Positions 45,304 through 55,112 of a stretch of 64,000 nt of DNA are shown here, one piece after another. Under the pieces are notes generated by a model, which saw only the letters and a list, made by a program, of their open reading frames with translations, was not told where the DNA came from and did no database searches. Made by a program: the position numbers and the translations under genes. Source of the stretch: Buchnera aphidicola (Chaitoregma tattakana) (lineage in GTDB: Bacteria > Pseudomonadota > Gammaproteobacteria > Enterobacterales > Enterobacteriaceae); the NCBI RefSeq assembly GCF_039370165.1, contig NZ_CP134991.1, positions 124,001 to 188,000 on the forward strand. The letters run 5' to 3'. Each line of letters opens with the position of its first letter. Position 1 is the stretch's first letter.

Positions 45304-46551
45304 TTATTTTATTATCCAGCTATTTATTTTGTTTATAATTTTTTTTATAAAATTTATATTTTTCGAGTTTTTAATAAATAAACTATTTTTTTTTACATAT
45401 TTTAGAACACCTATAGATGTTGAATAAATGGGATCATATATGTTTTTATATTTGTCTATAACATTTTTAGGTTTTGCTATTCTTACTGTTGTAAAAAAAA
45501 TTTTTTGTGCACAATGTTTTAAAAATTTTATTTTTGATCCACCTCCTGTAATAACTATCCCTTTTTTTAGTTCAACTTCTTTTCCAGTGTTTTTATATAT
45601 TTTTTTTTGTATTTTAATAATTTTTGATTTTACTATATTTAACAATTCTATATATCTTGGTTCTATAACATCTATTAAACTTTGTATAGTAATATTTTTT
45701 ATTACATTACCTTTTTTATCTAAGACGTTGTTATTATTTATTTTTTCTAATATTGGTATGGTAGTGCAACCATAATTTATTTTTATTTTCTCTGCTTGTT
45801 TGTAAGATATAGAAAATGCATATGCTATGTCATTTGTAACAAGTGAGCTTGCATAAGGTATAACATGATTATATATTGTATATCCATTATAATATACACT
45901 AAGGTCTATTGAATGACTTCCTATGTCTATCATGCATACTCCAAGTTTTTTTTCTTCATGTGTTAAAACAGCTTCACTAGAAGCTATACCAGAAAATATT
46001 AGTTCTTTTACTTTTATTTTACATTTTTCTATAGATTTTTTTATATTATTGTATATTTCTTTATGACATGTTATCAAATGAACTCGACCTTTCATCCTCA
46101 TTCCAGATAGACCTATTGGATTTTTTATTCCTGTTCTTTTATCTATAGAATATTCTTGTGGTATTACATGTAATATTACATGTTCATTATTTATTTTTAT
46201 AGATTTTGCTGAATATATAACATTGTCTATATCTTTTTTTTTTACTTCTTTCCCAGATATTGGTATAATTCCAATTTCATTGTGACATTTTATTTTTTTA
46301 TGCGATATAGATAGATATGCTGACTGTATTTTATATTGTGCCATTTTTTCTGCTTTATTTATAGACTTTTTTATACATCTATTTATAGACTCTAAATCAT
46401 ATATGCCTTTTTTATTTATTCCTTTAGATTTTATTTTTCCTACTCCTACTATTTTTATATTATTATTATAAATTTTTCCTATTAATGTAACTATTTTATT
46501 ATGGCCTATTTCTATACTTGAAACTAATGTTTTTTCCATATTTTGTGTCAC
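45304..46551 (-). CDS. ftsA: Cell division protein FtsA
   Basis: Actin-like membrane anchor for FtsZ. It has 415 aa from a GTG start that aligns exactly with the E. coli N-terminus (IEIG at 13-16); an in-frame ATG 12 bp downstream is the alternative. Conserved: HVIPQEYSID, IKNPIGLSGMRM, VIPYASSLVTNDIAYAF, VIEPRYIELLN, VITGGGSKI. The C-terminal amphipathic membrane helix is present (INSWIIK). The phosphate loop, DIGGGTMD in E. coli, here reads DIGSHSID. Upstream is a 249-bp gap where ftsL-ftsI-mur-ddlB would be expected. Confidence 0.97.
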   Translation of the reverse strand: MTQNMEKTLVSSIEIGHNKIVTLIGKIYNNNIKIVGVGKIKSKGINKKGIYDLESINRCIKKSINKAEKMAQYKIQSAYLSISHKKIKCHNEIGIIPISGKEVKKKDIDNVIYSAKSIKINNEHVILHVIPQEYSIDKRTGIKNPIGLSGMRMKGRVHLITCHKEIYNNIKKSIEKCKIKVKELIFSGIASSEAVLTHEEKKLGVCMIDIGSHSIDLSVYYNGYTIYNHVIPYASSLVTNDIAYAFSISYKQAEKIKINYGCTTIPILEKINNNNVLDKKGNVIKNITIQSLIDVIEPRYIELLNIVKSKIIKIQKKIYKNTGKEVELKKGIVITGGGSKIKFLKHCAQKIFFTTVRIAKPKNVIDKYKNIYDPIYSTSIGVLKYVKKNSLFIKNSKNINFIKKIINKINSWIIK

Positions 46552-46800
46552 TTTTATACTGTGTTTACAATTTTTTTTATGTTTTTATTTATTGTATATA
46601 ATTTTTTCTATTTATATTTATTTTTTAAAAATTGTTTTTTCTATGTAAATATAATATGTTCTTTAAAAGAAATGTTGCTTATTATATTACTTTATAATTT
46701 TATTATGAATAGTTTTTATATTATCTATATATTTTTATATAATTTGTTTTTTTAATATTTTACTTATATGTTTTTTTTTTTGATTTTTTTTATATTTTTT

Positions 46801-47754
46801 TTAACAGTTTATTAATTCTGCAATTCTAAGTATTGCACTTCTAGATTTTACATTTTTATTTATTTCAATATTACTAGGTTTTATTTTTTTAAATATTTTT
46901 AATCTTCTTCCTTTATTTAAAATATTTATTTCTGTATTTGTTATAGGTAGTTTGCTTGGTATAAACATTTTTGTACTATTTATTTTCATAAATTTTTTTA
47001 CAATTTTGTCTTCTAAAGAGTTGAAACTAATTACTAAAAGTCTTCCAGTAACAGATAATATTTTTAATGAATCTTCTAATATTTTTTTTATATTTTTTAA
47101 TTCTTTGTTTATATGTATTCTTATAGCTTGAAAAGTTTTAGTAGATGGATTTCTCTTTCTATTTTTTTTATATATACTTTTGTTAATTATATTAGATAAT
47201 TCTAAAGTACTTTTTATTTTTTTTTTTTTTCTATATTTAACTATATTTTTAGATATTTGTTTAGAAAATTTTTCTTGTCCAAATTTTTTTATTACATTTT
47301 GAATTTCATTAGCATTACTGCTGTTAATCCAAGTTTGTGCTGTTATACCTCTTTTTTGGTTAAATCTCATATCTAAAGGACCATCTAACATAAAAGAAAA
47401 TCCTCTATTTGGATTTTTTATTTGATTATTAGAAAATCCTAAGTCTAATAAAATTCCGTCTACTTTTTTATTAATTTTAAATTTTTTCGTATATTTAAAC
47501 AAATTTTTGAAGGAGTCATTTATAAACTTAAAATTTTTGCTTATTATTTTTTTAGAATATTTTATAGTTGATGGATCTTTATCTAAGGAATATAAAAAGC
47601 CATTTTTTCCTATTCTTTTTAAAATTTGTTTCGAGTGTCCTCCCGTACCAAATGTACAATCTATATATATTCCATTTTTTTTAATTTTTAAAAATTTTAT
47701 TACTTCTTTTAAAAGTACTGGAATATGATTGTTTTCTTTTACATAATTTTTCAT
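46801..47754 (-). CDS. rsmH: 16S rRNA (cytosine1402-N4)-methyltransferase
   Basis: Methylates C1402 in the ribosomal P site. It has 317 aa (E. coli 313). HIPVLLKEVI at the start, IDCTFGTGGHS (S-adenosylmethionine site), LDKDPSTI, DGILLDLGFSNNQ, RGFSFMLDGPLDMRFNQ and SFNSLEDKIVK are diagnostic. A 14-A run encodes lysines (T at 47217-47230). It is the first gene of the classical dcw cluster, but the next genes (ftsL to ddlB) are missing. Confidence 0.97.
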   Translation of the reverse strand: MKNYVKENNHIPVLLKEVIKFLKIKKNGIYIDCTFGTGGHSKQILKRIGKNGFLYSLDKDPSTIKYSKKIISKNFKFINDSFKNLFKYTKKFKINKKVDGILLDLGFSNNQIKNPNRGFSFMLDGPLDMRFNQKRGITAQTWINSSNANEIQNVIKKFGQEKFSKQISKNIVKYRKKKKIKSTLELSNIINKSIYKKNRKRNPSTKTFQAIRIHINKELKNIKKILEDSLKILSVTGRLLVISFNSLEDKIVKKFMKINSTKMFIPSKLPITNTEINILNKGRRLKIFKKIKPSNIEINKNVKSRSAILRIAELINC

Positions 47755-47834
47755 AGTTTTATTATTTATAATTTTTTAGTTTTTAAAAATGTGTATTTTT
47801 AGTATATTTATATTTCCAAATTTTTTTTATAAAA

Positions 47835-48074
47835 TTATGTAGATATTATTTTTACATTTAGTACGTTTATTAATTTGTATAGTTGTTTTTTAATTTGTTC
47901 ATTTAAATTAATATTTTCAGACAACTCTATTAAAACTGTTGAGAGTTTATTATTTTTTTTTAAGGGCTTAGCGATAAGTCTTTCTATGTTATATCCTCTT
48001 TGCGAAAATAATCCTATTACTCTTGATAATACTCCTGGTTGATTTTCTAATAATATATATAATATTTTTTTCAT
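47835..48074 (-). CDS. ilvH: Acetolactate synthase III regulatory subunit, ACT domain only
   Basis: The product has 79 aa; IlvH normally has ~160. What remains is the N-terminal ACT domain: [27 protein letters not shown] is near-identical to E. coli (key [16 protein letters not shown]). It ends at [18 protein letters not shown], just where the C-terminal domain should begin. Only 80 bp separate its stop from rsmH, so the second half was deleted. The start overlaps the ilvI stop (ATGA). In E. coli AHAS III the isolated N-terminal domain was reported to activate the catalytic subunit fully while valine control is lost, so this could be a working, feedback-free activator. Confidence 0.93.
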   Translation of the reverse strand: MKKILYILLENQPGVLSRVIGLFSQRGYNIERLIAKPLKKNNKLSTVLIELSENINLNEQIKKQLYKLINVLNVKIIST

Positions 48075-49780
48075 AATTTTTCCGTTTTTTTTTCCAAAAT
48101 CATCTTATTCATTCCCTGCCCTTTAATTTGCATAGGATATACATGTTCAGAAGAATCTATTTTTATGTCTAAAAATACTAATTTTTTTAGTTTTGTTTTT
48201 TCTAAAGCATATTTTATTGTTTTATATAATTCTTTTTTTTTAAATATTTCTATTCCTATATGACCATATGATTTTGCTAATTTTGAAAAGTTTGGTAATG
48301 ACTTCATATATGATTGAGAATATCTACTAGAATAGTTTATATCTTGCCATTGTTTTACCATGCCCAATACACTATTATTTAAACTTATTATTAAAATAGG
48401 TATATTATATTGTTTTGCAGTAGAAAGTTCTTGTATATTCATTTGAATACTTCCATCTCCTGTAATACATATTACATTCCTTTCAGGGAAAGCTAATTTT
48501 ACCCCTAATGCTGCAGGAAAACCAAAACCCATTGTTCCTAAACCCCCAGAATTTATCCAATCTCTAGGATGTTCAAAAGAATAATGTAAAGCGGTGAACA
48601 TTTGATGTTGCCCTACATCAGATGTTATATATGCATTTCCTCTAGTAACCTTCCATAATGTTTCTATTACATATTGTGGTTTAATTTTTGTAGAAACATT
48701 TTCATATTTTAAACTATTTATTTTCCGCCATGATTGTATTTTTTGCCACCATTTTTTTATATTGTTTTTATATCTTTTTTTTTGTAAAATTTTTATAATT
48801 TTTTTTATTATTTTCTTAGCATCTCCAATAACAGATATATTAGATCGTACAGTCTTGGATATTGAAGTTGGATCTATATCTATATGAATAATTTTTGAAT
48901 AAGGGCAATATTTATTAATATTATTAGTAGTTCTATCATCAAATCTTACTCCTATAGCTAATATTATATCAGAATTGTGCATTGCCATATTTGCTTCGTA
49001 AGTTCCATGCATACCAAGCATTCCGAGGCATTGTACATGCCTTCCTGATATTAATCCTAGCCCCATAAGAGATGTAGTTACAGGAAAATTAAATTTTTCT
49101 AACAATATTAATAAGTGTTTACTACATCCAGAAGAAACAGCGCCTCCTCCTACAAACACCATAGGTCTTTTAGAATGCATTATTTCTTTTGAGATTTTTT
49201 TTATTTTTTCTATATCTATATTTTTAGGTTTTTTTTCTGTTATATTATTTTTTTTGTATATATTAATTGTTTTTCTTTTTATATTATTAGACAATATGTT
49301 TTTTGGAATATCTATTACTACAGGACCTTTTCTTCCATTAGATGATATATAAAAAGATTTTTTAAATATTTCCGGAATTTCTATAGTATTTTTTATTAAA
49401 AAACTATGCTTAACTATTGGTCTAGATATTCCGATCATGTCGCATTCTTGAAAAGCATCATACCCTATTAGTGAAGAATCTACCTGACCTGATATTATTA
49501 TCATTGGTATAGAATCCATATATGCAGTAGCTATTCCGGTAATAGCATTTGTAGCTCCCGGCCCTGATGTTACTAAAACTACACCTATTTTTCCAGTGGC
49601 TCTAGCATATCCGTCAGCCATATGTGTTGCTGCTTGTTCATGTCTCACTAATATATGTTTTATTTTTCCAATTCTTTTAATGGAATCATATATATCAAGA
49701 ACTGCTCCTCCTGGATATCCAAATATATATTCAGTTTTTTGTTCAATTAAAGCATTTACTACTATATCAGCTCCTAACAT
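48071..49780 (-). CDS. ilvI: Acetolactate synthase III catalytic subunit
   Basis: ThDP/FAD enzyme for the first common step of valine/leucine and isoleucine synthesis. It has 569 aa (E. coli 574). The ThDP glutamate is in [17 protein letters not shown] (key HEQAA); [25 protein letters not shown] and the metal motif [12 protein letters not shown]...N are complete. A canonical AAAGGA lies 8 bp before the ATG. Coupled by a 4-bp overlap to ilvH. Divergent from degP. Confidence 0.98.
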   Translation of the reverse strand: MLGADIVVNALIEQKTEYIFGYPGGAVLDIYDSIKRIGKIKHILVRHEQAATHMADGYARATGKIGVVLVTSGPGATNAITGIATAYMDSIPMIIISGQVDSSLIGYDAFQECDMIGISRPIVKHSFLIKNTIEIPEIFKKSFYISSNGRKGPVVIDIPKNILSNNIKRKTINIYKKNNITEKKPKNIDIEKIKKISKEIMHSKRPMVFVGGGAVSSGCSKHLLILLEKFNFPVTTSLMGLGLISGRHVQCLGMLGMHGTYEANMAMHNSDIILAIGVRFDDRTTNNINKYCPYSKIIHIDIDPTSISKTVRSNISVIGDAKKIIKKIIKILQKKRYKNNIKKWWQKIQSWRKINSLKYENVSTKIKPQYVIETLWKVTRGNAYITSDVGQHQMFTALHYSFEHPRDWINSGGLGTMGFGFPAALGVKLAFPERNVICITGDGSIQMNIQELSTAKQYNIPILIISLNNSVLGMVKQWQDINYSSRYSQSYMKSLPNFSKLAKSYGHIGIEIFKKKELYKTIKYALEKTKLKKLVFLDIKIDSSEHVYPMQIKGQGMNKMILEKKTEKL

Positions 49781-50067
49781 TTTTTTTCCTTTAATAATTA
49801 TATATTATTAAAATTTAAATATACACATTCTATATTTTATTTATTTTGTATACTTTTATATTATACATTTTGTATATAATTTTTATTATAATAATTTTCT
49901 TTTGCGTTATTATATTTTTAATTTGTTTTGTGTTATATAATTAACTTAATATTTTTTAAAAACTTATTTATATTTGTTCAAAAAGTTTTTGAATAATATT
50001 TATTACTAAATATTATCATATAATCTTATAAAATGTTTTTTAAAATATCTTCAAATGAGAGATAATT

Positions 50068-51462
50068 ATGTTTAGTTTGGTTAATATAAAAAAATTTTTT
50101 ATATATTTTTTATTTTTTAGTGTTTCTACTTTTTTTTTAAAGCCAGTAAGTTGTTGTGAATCACATAGTTATAACATTTATCATGTATCTTATCCTAGTT
50201 TATCTAACATTATTGAAAAAGCAATGCCGTCTATAGTTAGTATAGATGCAGAAGGAACTAAACTTTTTCACAAAAAAAAACATGAAAAGACATATTACAA
50301 AAATTTCAAAAGAAGTCATAAATATAAAGTTAACGATGACTTAGAAAAAAGATATTTTAATTCTTTAGGATCTGGAGTAATAATAGATTCTAAAAATGGT
50401 TATGTTGTTACAAATAGTCATGTAATTAATGATTCGTATGACATACAAGTAAAATTAAATGATGGAAGGATTTTTCAATCAGAAGTCGTGGGTATGGATA
50501 ATAATTCTGATATTGCTGTAATAAAATTGAAGGACGCAAAAGATTTAATCTCTATGAAGTTTTCTGATTCTGATTATGTAAATGTTGGAGATTATGTTAT
50601 AGCTTTGGGAAATCCATATGGGTTAGGTAATACAGCTACTTATGGTATTGTATCTGCGATAGGGCGAAGTGGATTGAACATTGAAAATTATGAAAATTTT
50701 ATTCAGACTGACGCTGCTATTAATAAAGGAAGTTCTGGTGGAGCTTTAATAAATTTACAGGGTAATCTTGTTGGTTTAAACACTGCTATATTATCTCCTA
50801 AAGGAGGTAACATAGGTATAGGTTTTTCTATACCTTCTAACATGGTAAAAAATTTAATAAATCAAATAATAAAATATGGAAAAGTGCAAAAAAAAGAATT
50901 AGGAATAATAGGTGTGGAACTAAACGAAGAGATATCTAATTTAATAAATTTAAAAATTACAAAAGGTATATTTGTCAGTGAAGTGGTTCATAACTCTTTA
51001 GCAGAAAAGTTTGGAATTAAATCTAAAGATATAATTATTTCTATGAATGATAAGTTAATAAACAATTTTTTGTCTTTCAAGGCGGAAATTTATTCTATGC
51101 CTTTGGATAAAGAAGTGAAATTAAAAATAATTAGAAGTGGAGAAATTAAGTATTTTTTTATTAAAATGTATGATGTTGATTCTTGTGACTCATATAATCT
51201 TGGTTTATATAATAAAATACCTGGATTGCTAATATCTGTTAGTAAAAAAGATAGTAATAATGTTCTTAGAATAGAGCATGTTAAAATAAATAGTTACGCT
51301 TATAAAGTTGGATTTAGAAAAAATGATATAATAGTAAATATTAATAATAATATAATATATGATTTAACTAAATTAGACTATATAGTTTCTAAAAAGAATT
51401 CTTTGTCAATATTTTGCATAAAAAGAGATAATAATGATATATATATATTTATAAGATTTTAA
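50068..51462 (+). CDS. degP: Periplasmic serine protease/chaperone DegP (HtrA)
   Basis: Periplasmic protease that handles misfolded proteins. It has 464 aa (E. coli 474). An N-terminal hydrophobic signal (about residues 10-28) ends near PVSCC. The catalytic triad is H in TNSHVI, D in NSDIAVIKL and S in NKGSSGGAL. Two PDZ domains follow: the first around 275-365 (ELGIIGVEL, AEKFGIKSKDIIISMND), the second weakly conserved to the end. The LA loop before the protease core is lysine-rich. A strong terminator follows. Confidence 0.96.
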   Translation: MFSLVNIKKFFIYFLFFSVSTFFLKPVSCCESHSYNIYHVSYPSLSNIIEKAMPSIVSIDAEGTKLFHKKKHEKTYYKNFKRSHKYKVNDDLEKRYFNSLGSGVIIDSKNGYVVTNSHVINDSYDIQVKLNDGRIFQSEVVGMDNNSDIAVIKLKDAKDLISMKFSDSDYVNVGDYVIALGNPYGLGNTATYGIVSAIGRSGLNIENYENFIQTDAAINKGSSGGALINLQGNLVGLNTAILSPKGGNIGIGFSIPSNMVKNLINQIIKYGKVQKKELGIIGVELNEEISNLINLKITKGIFVSEVVHNSLAEKFGIKSKDIIISMNDKLINNFLSFKAEIYSMPLDKEVKLKIIRSGEIKYFFIKMYDVDSCDSYNLGLYNKIPGLLISVSKKDSNNVLRIEHVKINSYAYKVGFRKNDIIVNINNNIIYDLTKLDYIVSKKNSLSIFCIKRDNNDIYIFIRF

Positions 51463-51474
51463 AAAAAAATATAA

Positions 51475-51513
51475 TTTTGTTCTTCCGATAAATTATTTGT
51501 CAGAAGAACAAAA
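51475..51513. terminator. bidirectional terminator between degP and dapD
   Basis: TTTTGTTCTTC (51475-51485) pairs perfectly with GAAGAACAAAA (51503-51513). After one C-A mismatch the inner GATAAA/TTTGTC extends the stem. A/T tracts flank both sides. The hairpin starts 13 bp after degP and ends 23 bp before the dapD stop. Confidence 0.75.
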
Positions 51514-51536
51514 ACTTTTTTGTAAAATTTTTACTA

Positions 51537-52358
51537 TTATAAATTTCTTAATATTTTATTAATTTTAGTTTTTTTTAATGTGTTTTTATCTACATTTTTT
51601 ACAATAACAGCACAATATAAATTATGTTTTTTGTCTTTTGAAGGTATAGATCCCGGTACTACAACAGATCCTTTAGGAATTTTTCCATATGTTATTTCTC
51701 CAGTATTTCTATTATATATTTTAGTACTTTGCCCGATATATACACCCATAGAAATTACTGATCCTTCTTCTATAATTACTCCTTCAACAATTTCTGATCG
51801 TGCTCCTATAAAACAATTATCTTCTATAATAGTAGGTTTTGATTGTATAGGCTCTAAAACTCCTCCTATTCCTACTCCTCCAGATATATGTACATTGTTT
51901 CCTATTTGCGCACATGATCCAATTGTAGCCCATGTGTCTATCATTGTGTTTTTTCCTATATACGCTCCTATGTTTATATAACAAGGCATTAAAACACTAT
52001 TTTTATTTATATAAGCACCATATCTTACAGTAGCTTGTGGAACTACTCGGACTTTTTCTTTTTCAAATTGTTCATCGTGATAATCTGTATATTTTAATTT
52101 TATTTTGTCATAATATGTAGTTTCTAAACTATGTATAATTTTATTTTTAGATAATATAAACTTTAATAATATTGCTTTTTTTATCCATTCATTATTTTTC
52201 CATGATGTATTTTTTTTTTCAGCAACTCTAATTTCTCCATTATCTAACATTTTTATTATTTTGTTTATGGAATTTATTAGTTCTTTATTTTTTTCTTTTA
52301 AATTTATATCTTTCTTTTTACTAAATGCATTTTCTATAATTTCTTTTATTTTTTGCAT
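51537..52358 (-). CDS. dapD: 2,3,4,5-tetrahydropyridine-2,6-dicarboxylate N-succinyltransferase
   Basis: Fourth dedicated step of the diaminopimelate/lysine route. It has 273 aa (E. coli 274). The left-handed beta-helix hexapeptide repeats are plain in the middle ([20 protein letters not shown] region; [32 protein letters not shown]). [25 protein letters not shown] near the end matches. With murein genes missing from this region, its most likely retained purpose is lysine for the host. Confidence 0.98.
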   Translation of the reverse strand: MQKIKEIIENAFSKKKDINLKEKNKELINSINKIIKMLDNGEIRVAEKKNTSWKNNEWIKKAILLKFILSKNKIIHSLETTYYDKIKLKYTDYHDEQFEKEKVRVVPQATVRYGAYINKNSVLMPCYINIGAYIGKNTMIDTWATIGSCAQIGNNVHISGGVGIGGVLEPIQSKPTIIEDNCFIGARSEIVEGVIIEEGSVISMGVYIGQSTKIYNRNTGEITYGKIPKGSVVVPGSIPSKDKKHNLYCAVIVKNVDKNTLKKTKINKILRNL

Positions 52359-52423
52359 GTTTTTCTCAATTAAAATTTAATAGTTTTAAAAAATTAATTT
52401 ATTCTTAATATATTATAACATTT

Positions 52424-53218
52424 TTATTTATTATTTATTAATATTTTGTTTATATTTTCTTCTTTTTGTATTGTTAAAATATTGCATCCATTATTTGTAA
52501 CTAATACAGTGTGCTCATATTGAGCTGAGTAACTTTGGTCTTTTGTTTTAATTGTCCATCCATCTGAACAACAATATACTTCTTTTTTTCCTAAATTTAT
52601 CATAGGCTCTATAGTAAATGTCATACCTGGTTTTAAAATAGTTTTTTGATGTTCATTTTTGTAATGTAATATTTGTGGTTCTTCATGAAATTTCCTACCT
52701 ATACCATGCCCACAATATTCTTCTACTATAGAAAGTTTTTTTTTAAATATATAATTTTGTATACTAGAGCCTAAAATTGAAATTTTTATTCCTGGCTTTA
52801 TTAATTTTAGAGCTATATATAAACTATTTTTAGTAGCTTCACATAGTTTTTTGTTTCTTTCGTTTACAGATCCTACCATAAACATTTTCGACGCATCCCC
52901 ATGATATCCATTTTTTATAACGGATACGTCGACGTTTACTATATCTCCGTCTTGCAGTTTAGTGCTGTTTGGTATTCCATGACATACTGTGTTATTTATG
53001 GAGATACAGGTAGATTTAGGGAAACCTTTATATCCAAGACAAGCTGGTATTGCTTTTTGCTCATATATTATATAATCATGGCATATTTTATCTATTTTTT
53101 CAGTTGTTATTCCAGGAAATATGTAAAGTTCTATCATTTCTAATACTTCTGAAGTTAATTTCCCAGCAGCTTCCATTTTTTCTATTGCTTCTTTATCTTT
53201 TATTTGTATTTTTTCCAT
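52424..53218 (-). CDS. map: Methionine aminopeptidase type I
   Basis: Removes initiator methionine co-translationally. It has 264 aa (identical to E. coli). Metal ligands: D in VNVDVSV, D in GYHGDASKMF, H in EYCGHGIGRKFHEEP, E in TIEPMI, E in YEHTVLV. It is divergent from rpsB, as in E. coli. Confidence 0.98.
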   Translation of the reverse strand: MEKIQIKDKEAIEKMEAAGKLTSEVLEMIELYIFPGITTEKIDKICHDYIIYEQKAIPACLGYKGFPKSTCISINNTVCHGIPNSTKLQDGDIVNVDVSVIKNGYHGDASKMFMVGSVNERNKKLCEATKNSLYIALKLIKPGIKISILGSSIQNYIFKKKLSIVEEYCGHGIGRKFHEEPQILHYKNEHQKTILKPGMTFTIEPMINLGKKEVYCCSDGWTIKTKDQSYSAQYEHTVLVTNNGCNILTIQKEENINKILINNK

Positions 53219-53358
53219 ATCTTTTTGTGATTATTTTTATTTTATTTAAACTTTTATTTTAGTTTATAATATAATATAAAATAATTTTGTAAAAATATGT
53301 TTTTTTAATTAAAATTACATTTTTTGCATATAATTAAACTATTAGGAAATTACATTAT

Positions 53359-54057
53359 ATGAAAACTGTTTCTATGAAAGATATGTTAAACGCTGGAGTA
53401 CATTTTGGGCATCAAACTAGATATTGGAATCCTAAGATGAAGCCGTTCATTTTTGGGTCTCAAAATAAGGTGCATATTATAAATTTAGAAAGAACTATTC
53501 CTTTGCTTAATATTGCAATTGTTGCATTAAAAAAAATGTGTAATAAAGGAAGCCGAATTTTATTTGTGGGGACAAAAAAGGTTGCATCACAAATAATTAA
53601 AGAAGTAGCTGTTTCTTGTAAGCAATTCTATGTAAATAATAGATGGCTAGGGGGTATGTTAACAAATTGGAAAACAGTTAGGCAATCTATAAAAAAGTTA
53701 AAAGATTTAGAGGCAGAGTCTTTAGATGGTACTTTTGAAAAACTTACAAAGAAAGAAGTTTTATTAAGAGTGCGAAAACTTAATAAGTTAGAAAGTAGTT
53801 TAGGTGGCATTAAAAATATGGGCGGAATACCAGATGCATTGTTTGTAATAGATGCAAATTATGAAAAAATAGCTATTGCTGAAGCTAATAATCTAGGAAT
53901 TACGGTTTTTTCAATAGTAGATACTAATTCTAATCCTGATGGAATAGATTTTATAATCCCTGGAAATGATGATTCAATAAGATCAATTAAATTATATTTA
54001 TACATGATAAAAAATGCAATATATATTAAAAATAATAAGATTATAAAAAAAGTATAA
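53359..54057 (+). CDS. rpsB: 30S ribosomal protein S2
   Basis: Small-subunit protein near the mRNA exit. It has 232 aa (E. coli 241). [24 protein letters not shown] at the start (key [15 protein letters not shown]), [31 protein letters not shown] and [23 protein letters not shown] are all typical. TATAAT at 53329-53334, preceded by TTGCA, could be its -10 box, 25 bp before the ATG, but no good -35 is seen. Followed by tsf 64 bp later. Confidence 0.98.
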   Translation: MKTVSMKDMLNAGVHFGHQTRYWNPKMKPFIFGSQNKVHIINLERTIPLLNIAIVALKKMCNKGSRILFVGTKKVASQIIKEVAVSCKQFYVNNRWLGGMLTNWKTVRQSIKKLKDLEAESLDGTFEKLTKKEVLLRVRKLNKLESSLGGIKNMGGIPDALFVIDANYEKIAIAEANNLGITVFSIVDTNSNPDGIDFIIPGNDDSIRSIKLYLYMIKNAIYIKNNKIIKKV

Positions 54058-54121
54058 ATATTTTAGTAATAAAAAATTTTATATAAAAGTACTCTTTTAA
54101 TGTATTTCAGGGAAACATTTT

Positions 54122-54940
54122 ATGAAAAATATTTCTTACAATTTAGTAAAAAAATTAAGAGAAATTACAGGAATAGGAATTTTAGACTGCAAAAAAGAAA
54201 TAATTATTACAAATGGAGATATAAAGAAAGCAATTTTAAATTTGAGAAAACGAGGTGCTATAAAAGCGGAAATAAAAAATATAAAAAAAACTAATAGTGG
54301 TATTATATTAGTTAGTAGAAAAAAAGATTTTTGTGCCATTTTAGAAATAAATTGTGAAACAGATTTTGTTGCTAATAGTAAGAATTTTTATCAGTTTGGA
54401 AGTAAAATAATAGAATATGCTATACAAAATTCTTGTAAAAGTTTAGAACAATTAACAACAAAGTTTGAAAGTTTGAGAATAGATCTCTTAAATAGAGTTA
54501 ATGAAAATATTAAAATTAGTAGATATAATTTTATTGAAGATGATATTTTATATAGTTATATTTATCGCAATAAAATAGGAGTGTTACTTTCTGTAGAAAT
54601 AAAAAAATATAATAAACATGATAAGTATGATAATAATATTTTAAAACAAATTTCTATGCATATAGTAGCTAAAAATCCAAAATATTTAAATTTTCAAGAT
54701 ATTCCTAAAAATATTATTAATAAGGAAAAGTCTATTCAATTAGAACTTACGAAAAAATTGAAAAAACCACAAAAGTTTTTTCAAAAAATTGTAAGAGGAA
54801 AGGTTAGAAAATTTTTTTCTCAGATAATTTTAATGGAGCAAAATTTTGTAATGAAAGAAAATATTACTATAAATCAATTAGCTTTAAAAAATAATATTAT
54901 TATAAAAAAATTTGTGAGATTAGAAGTTGGAGAAATTTAA
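54122..54940 (+). CDS. tsf: Elongation factor Ts
   Basis: Nucleotide exchange factor for EF-Tu. It has 272 aa (E. coli 283). LVKKLREITGIGILDCKKEI (key DCKK), LRKRGAIKA, INCETDFVANS (the TDFV motif that opens the EF-Tu nucleotide site) are clear. The C-terminal part is more divergent but keeps MHIVAKNPKYL and GKVRKFFSQI. A strong terminator follows directly, so the usual continuation into pyrH and frr is cut. Confidence 0.97.
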   Translation: MKNISYNLVKKLREITGIGILDCKKEIIITNGDIKKAILNLRKRGAIKAEIKNIKKTNSGIILVSRKKDFCAILEINCETDFVANSKNFYQFGSKIIEYAIQNSCKSLEQLTTKFESLRIDLLNRVNENIKISRYNFIEDDILYSYIYRNKIGVLLSVEIKKYNKHDKYDNNILKQISMHIVAKNPKYLNFQDIPKNIINKEKSIQLELTKKLKKPQKFFQKIVRGKVRKFFSQIILMEQNFVMKENITINQLALKNNIIIKKFVRLEVGEI

Positions 54941-54963
54941 ACATACTTTGTTTTATTTTTCTG

Positions 54964-54986
54964 AGAAGCTGTATTATACAGCTTCT
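54964..54986 (+). terminator. intrinsic terminator after tsf
   Basis: AGAAGCTGTA (54964-54973) pairs perfectly with TACAGCTTCT (54977-54986) over a 3-nt loop and is followed by A/T sequence with a T run at 54998-55005. It is a textbook rho-independent terminator ending the rpsB-tsf transcript. Confidence 0.85.
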
Positions 54987-55112
54987 ATATATAAAATTTT
55001 TTTTTATTTTCTATTTTATTTACTACTTTGCAGATGTATAATATAAATATTAATAATATAAAATTAATTTTTATTTTTATTTTTTTTTTAAAAAATTTTG
55101 CGGGGTTACATT

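Noticed and set aside
44495..45427. Long + strand open frame (~310 codons) opposite ftsZ
   Set aside because: It is the complement of a highly conserved ftsZ frame; its composition and lack of motifs show it to be a shadow.
46543..46755. Hydrophobic 70-codon + strand frame in the rsmH-ftsA gap
   Set aside because: A/T-rich DNA gives F/I/Y/L-rich frames by chance; no family motif, no ribosome binding site, and it overlaps the ftsA start.
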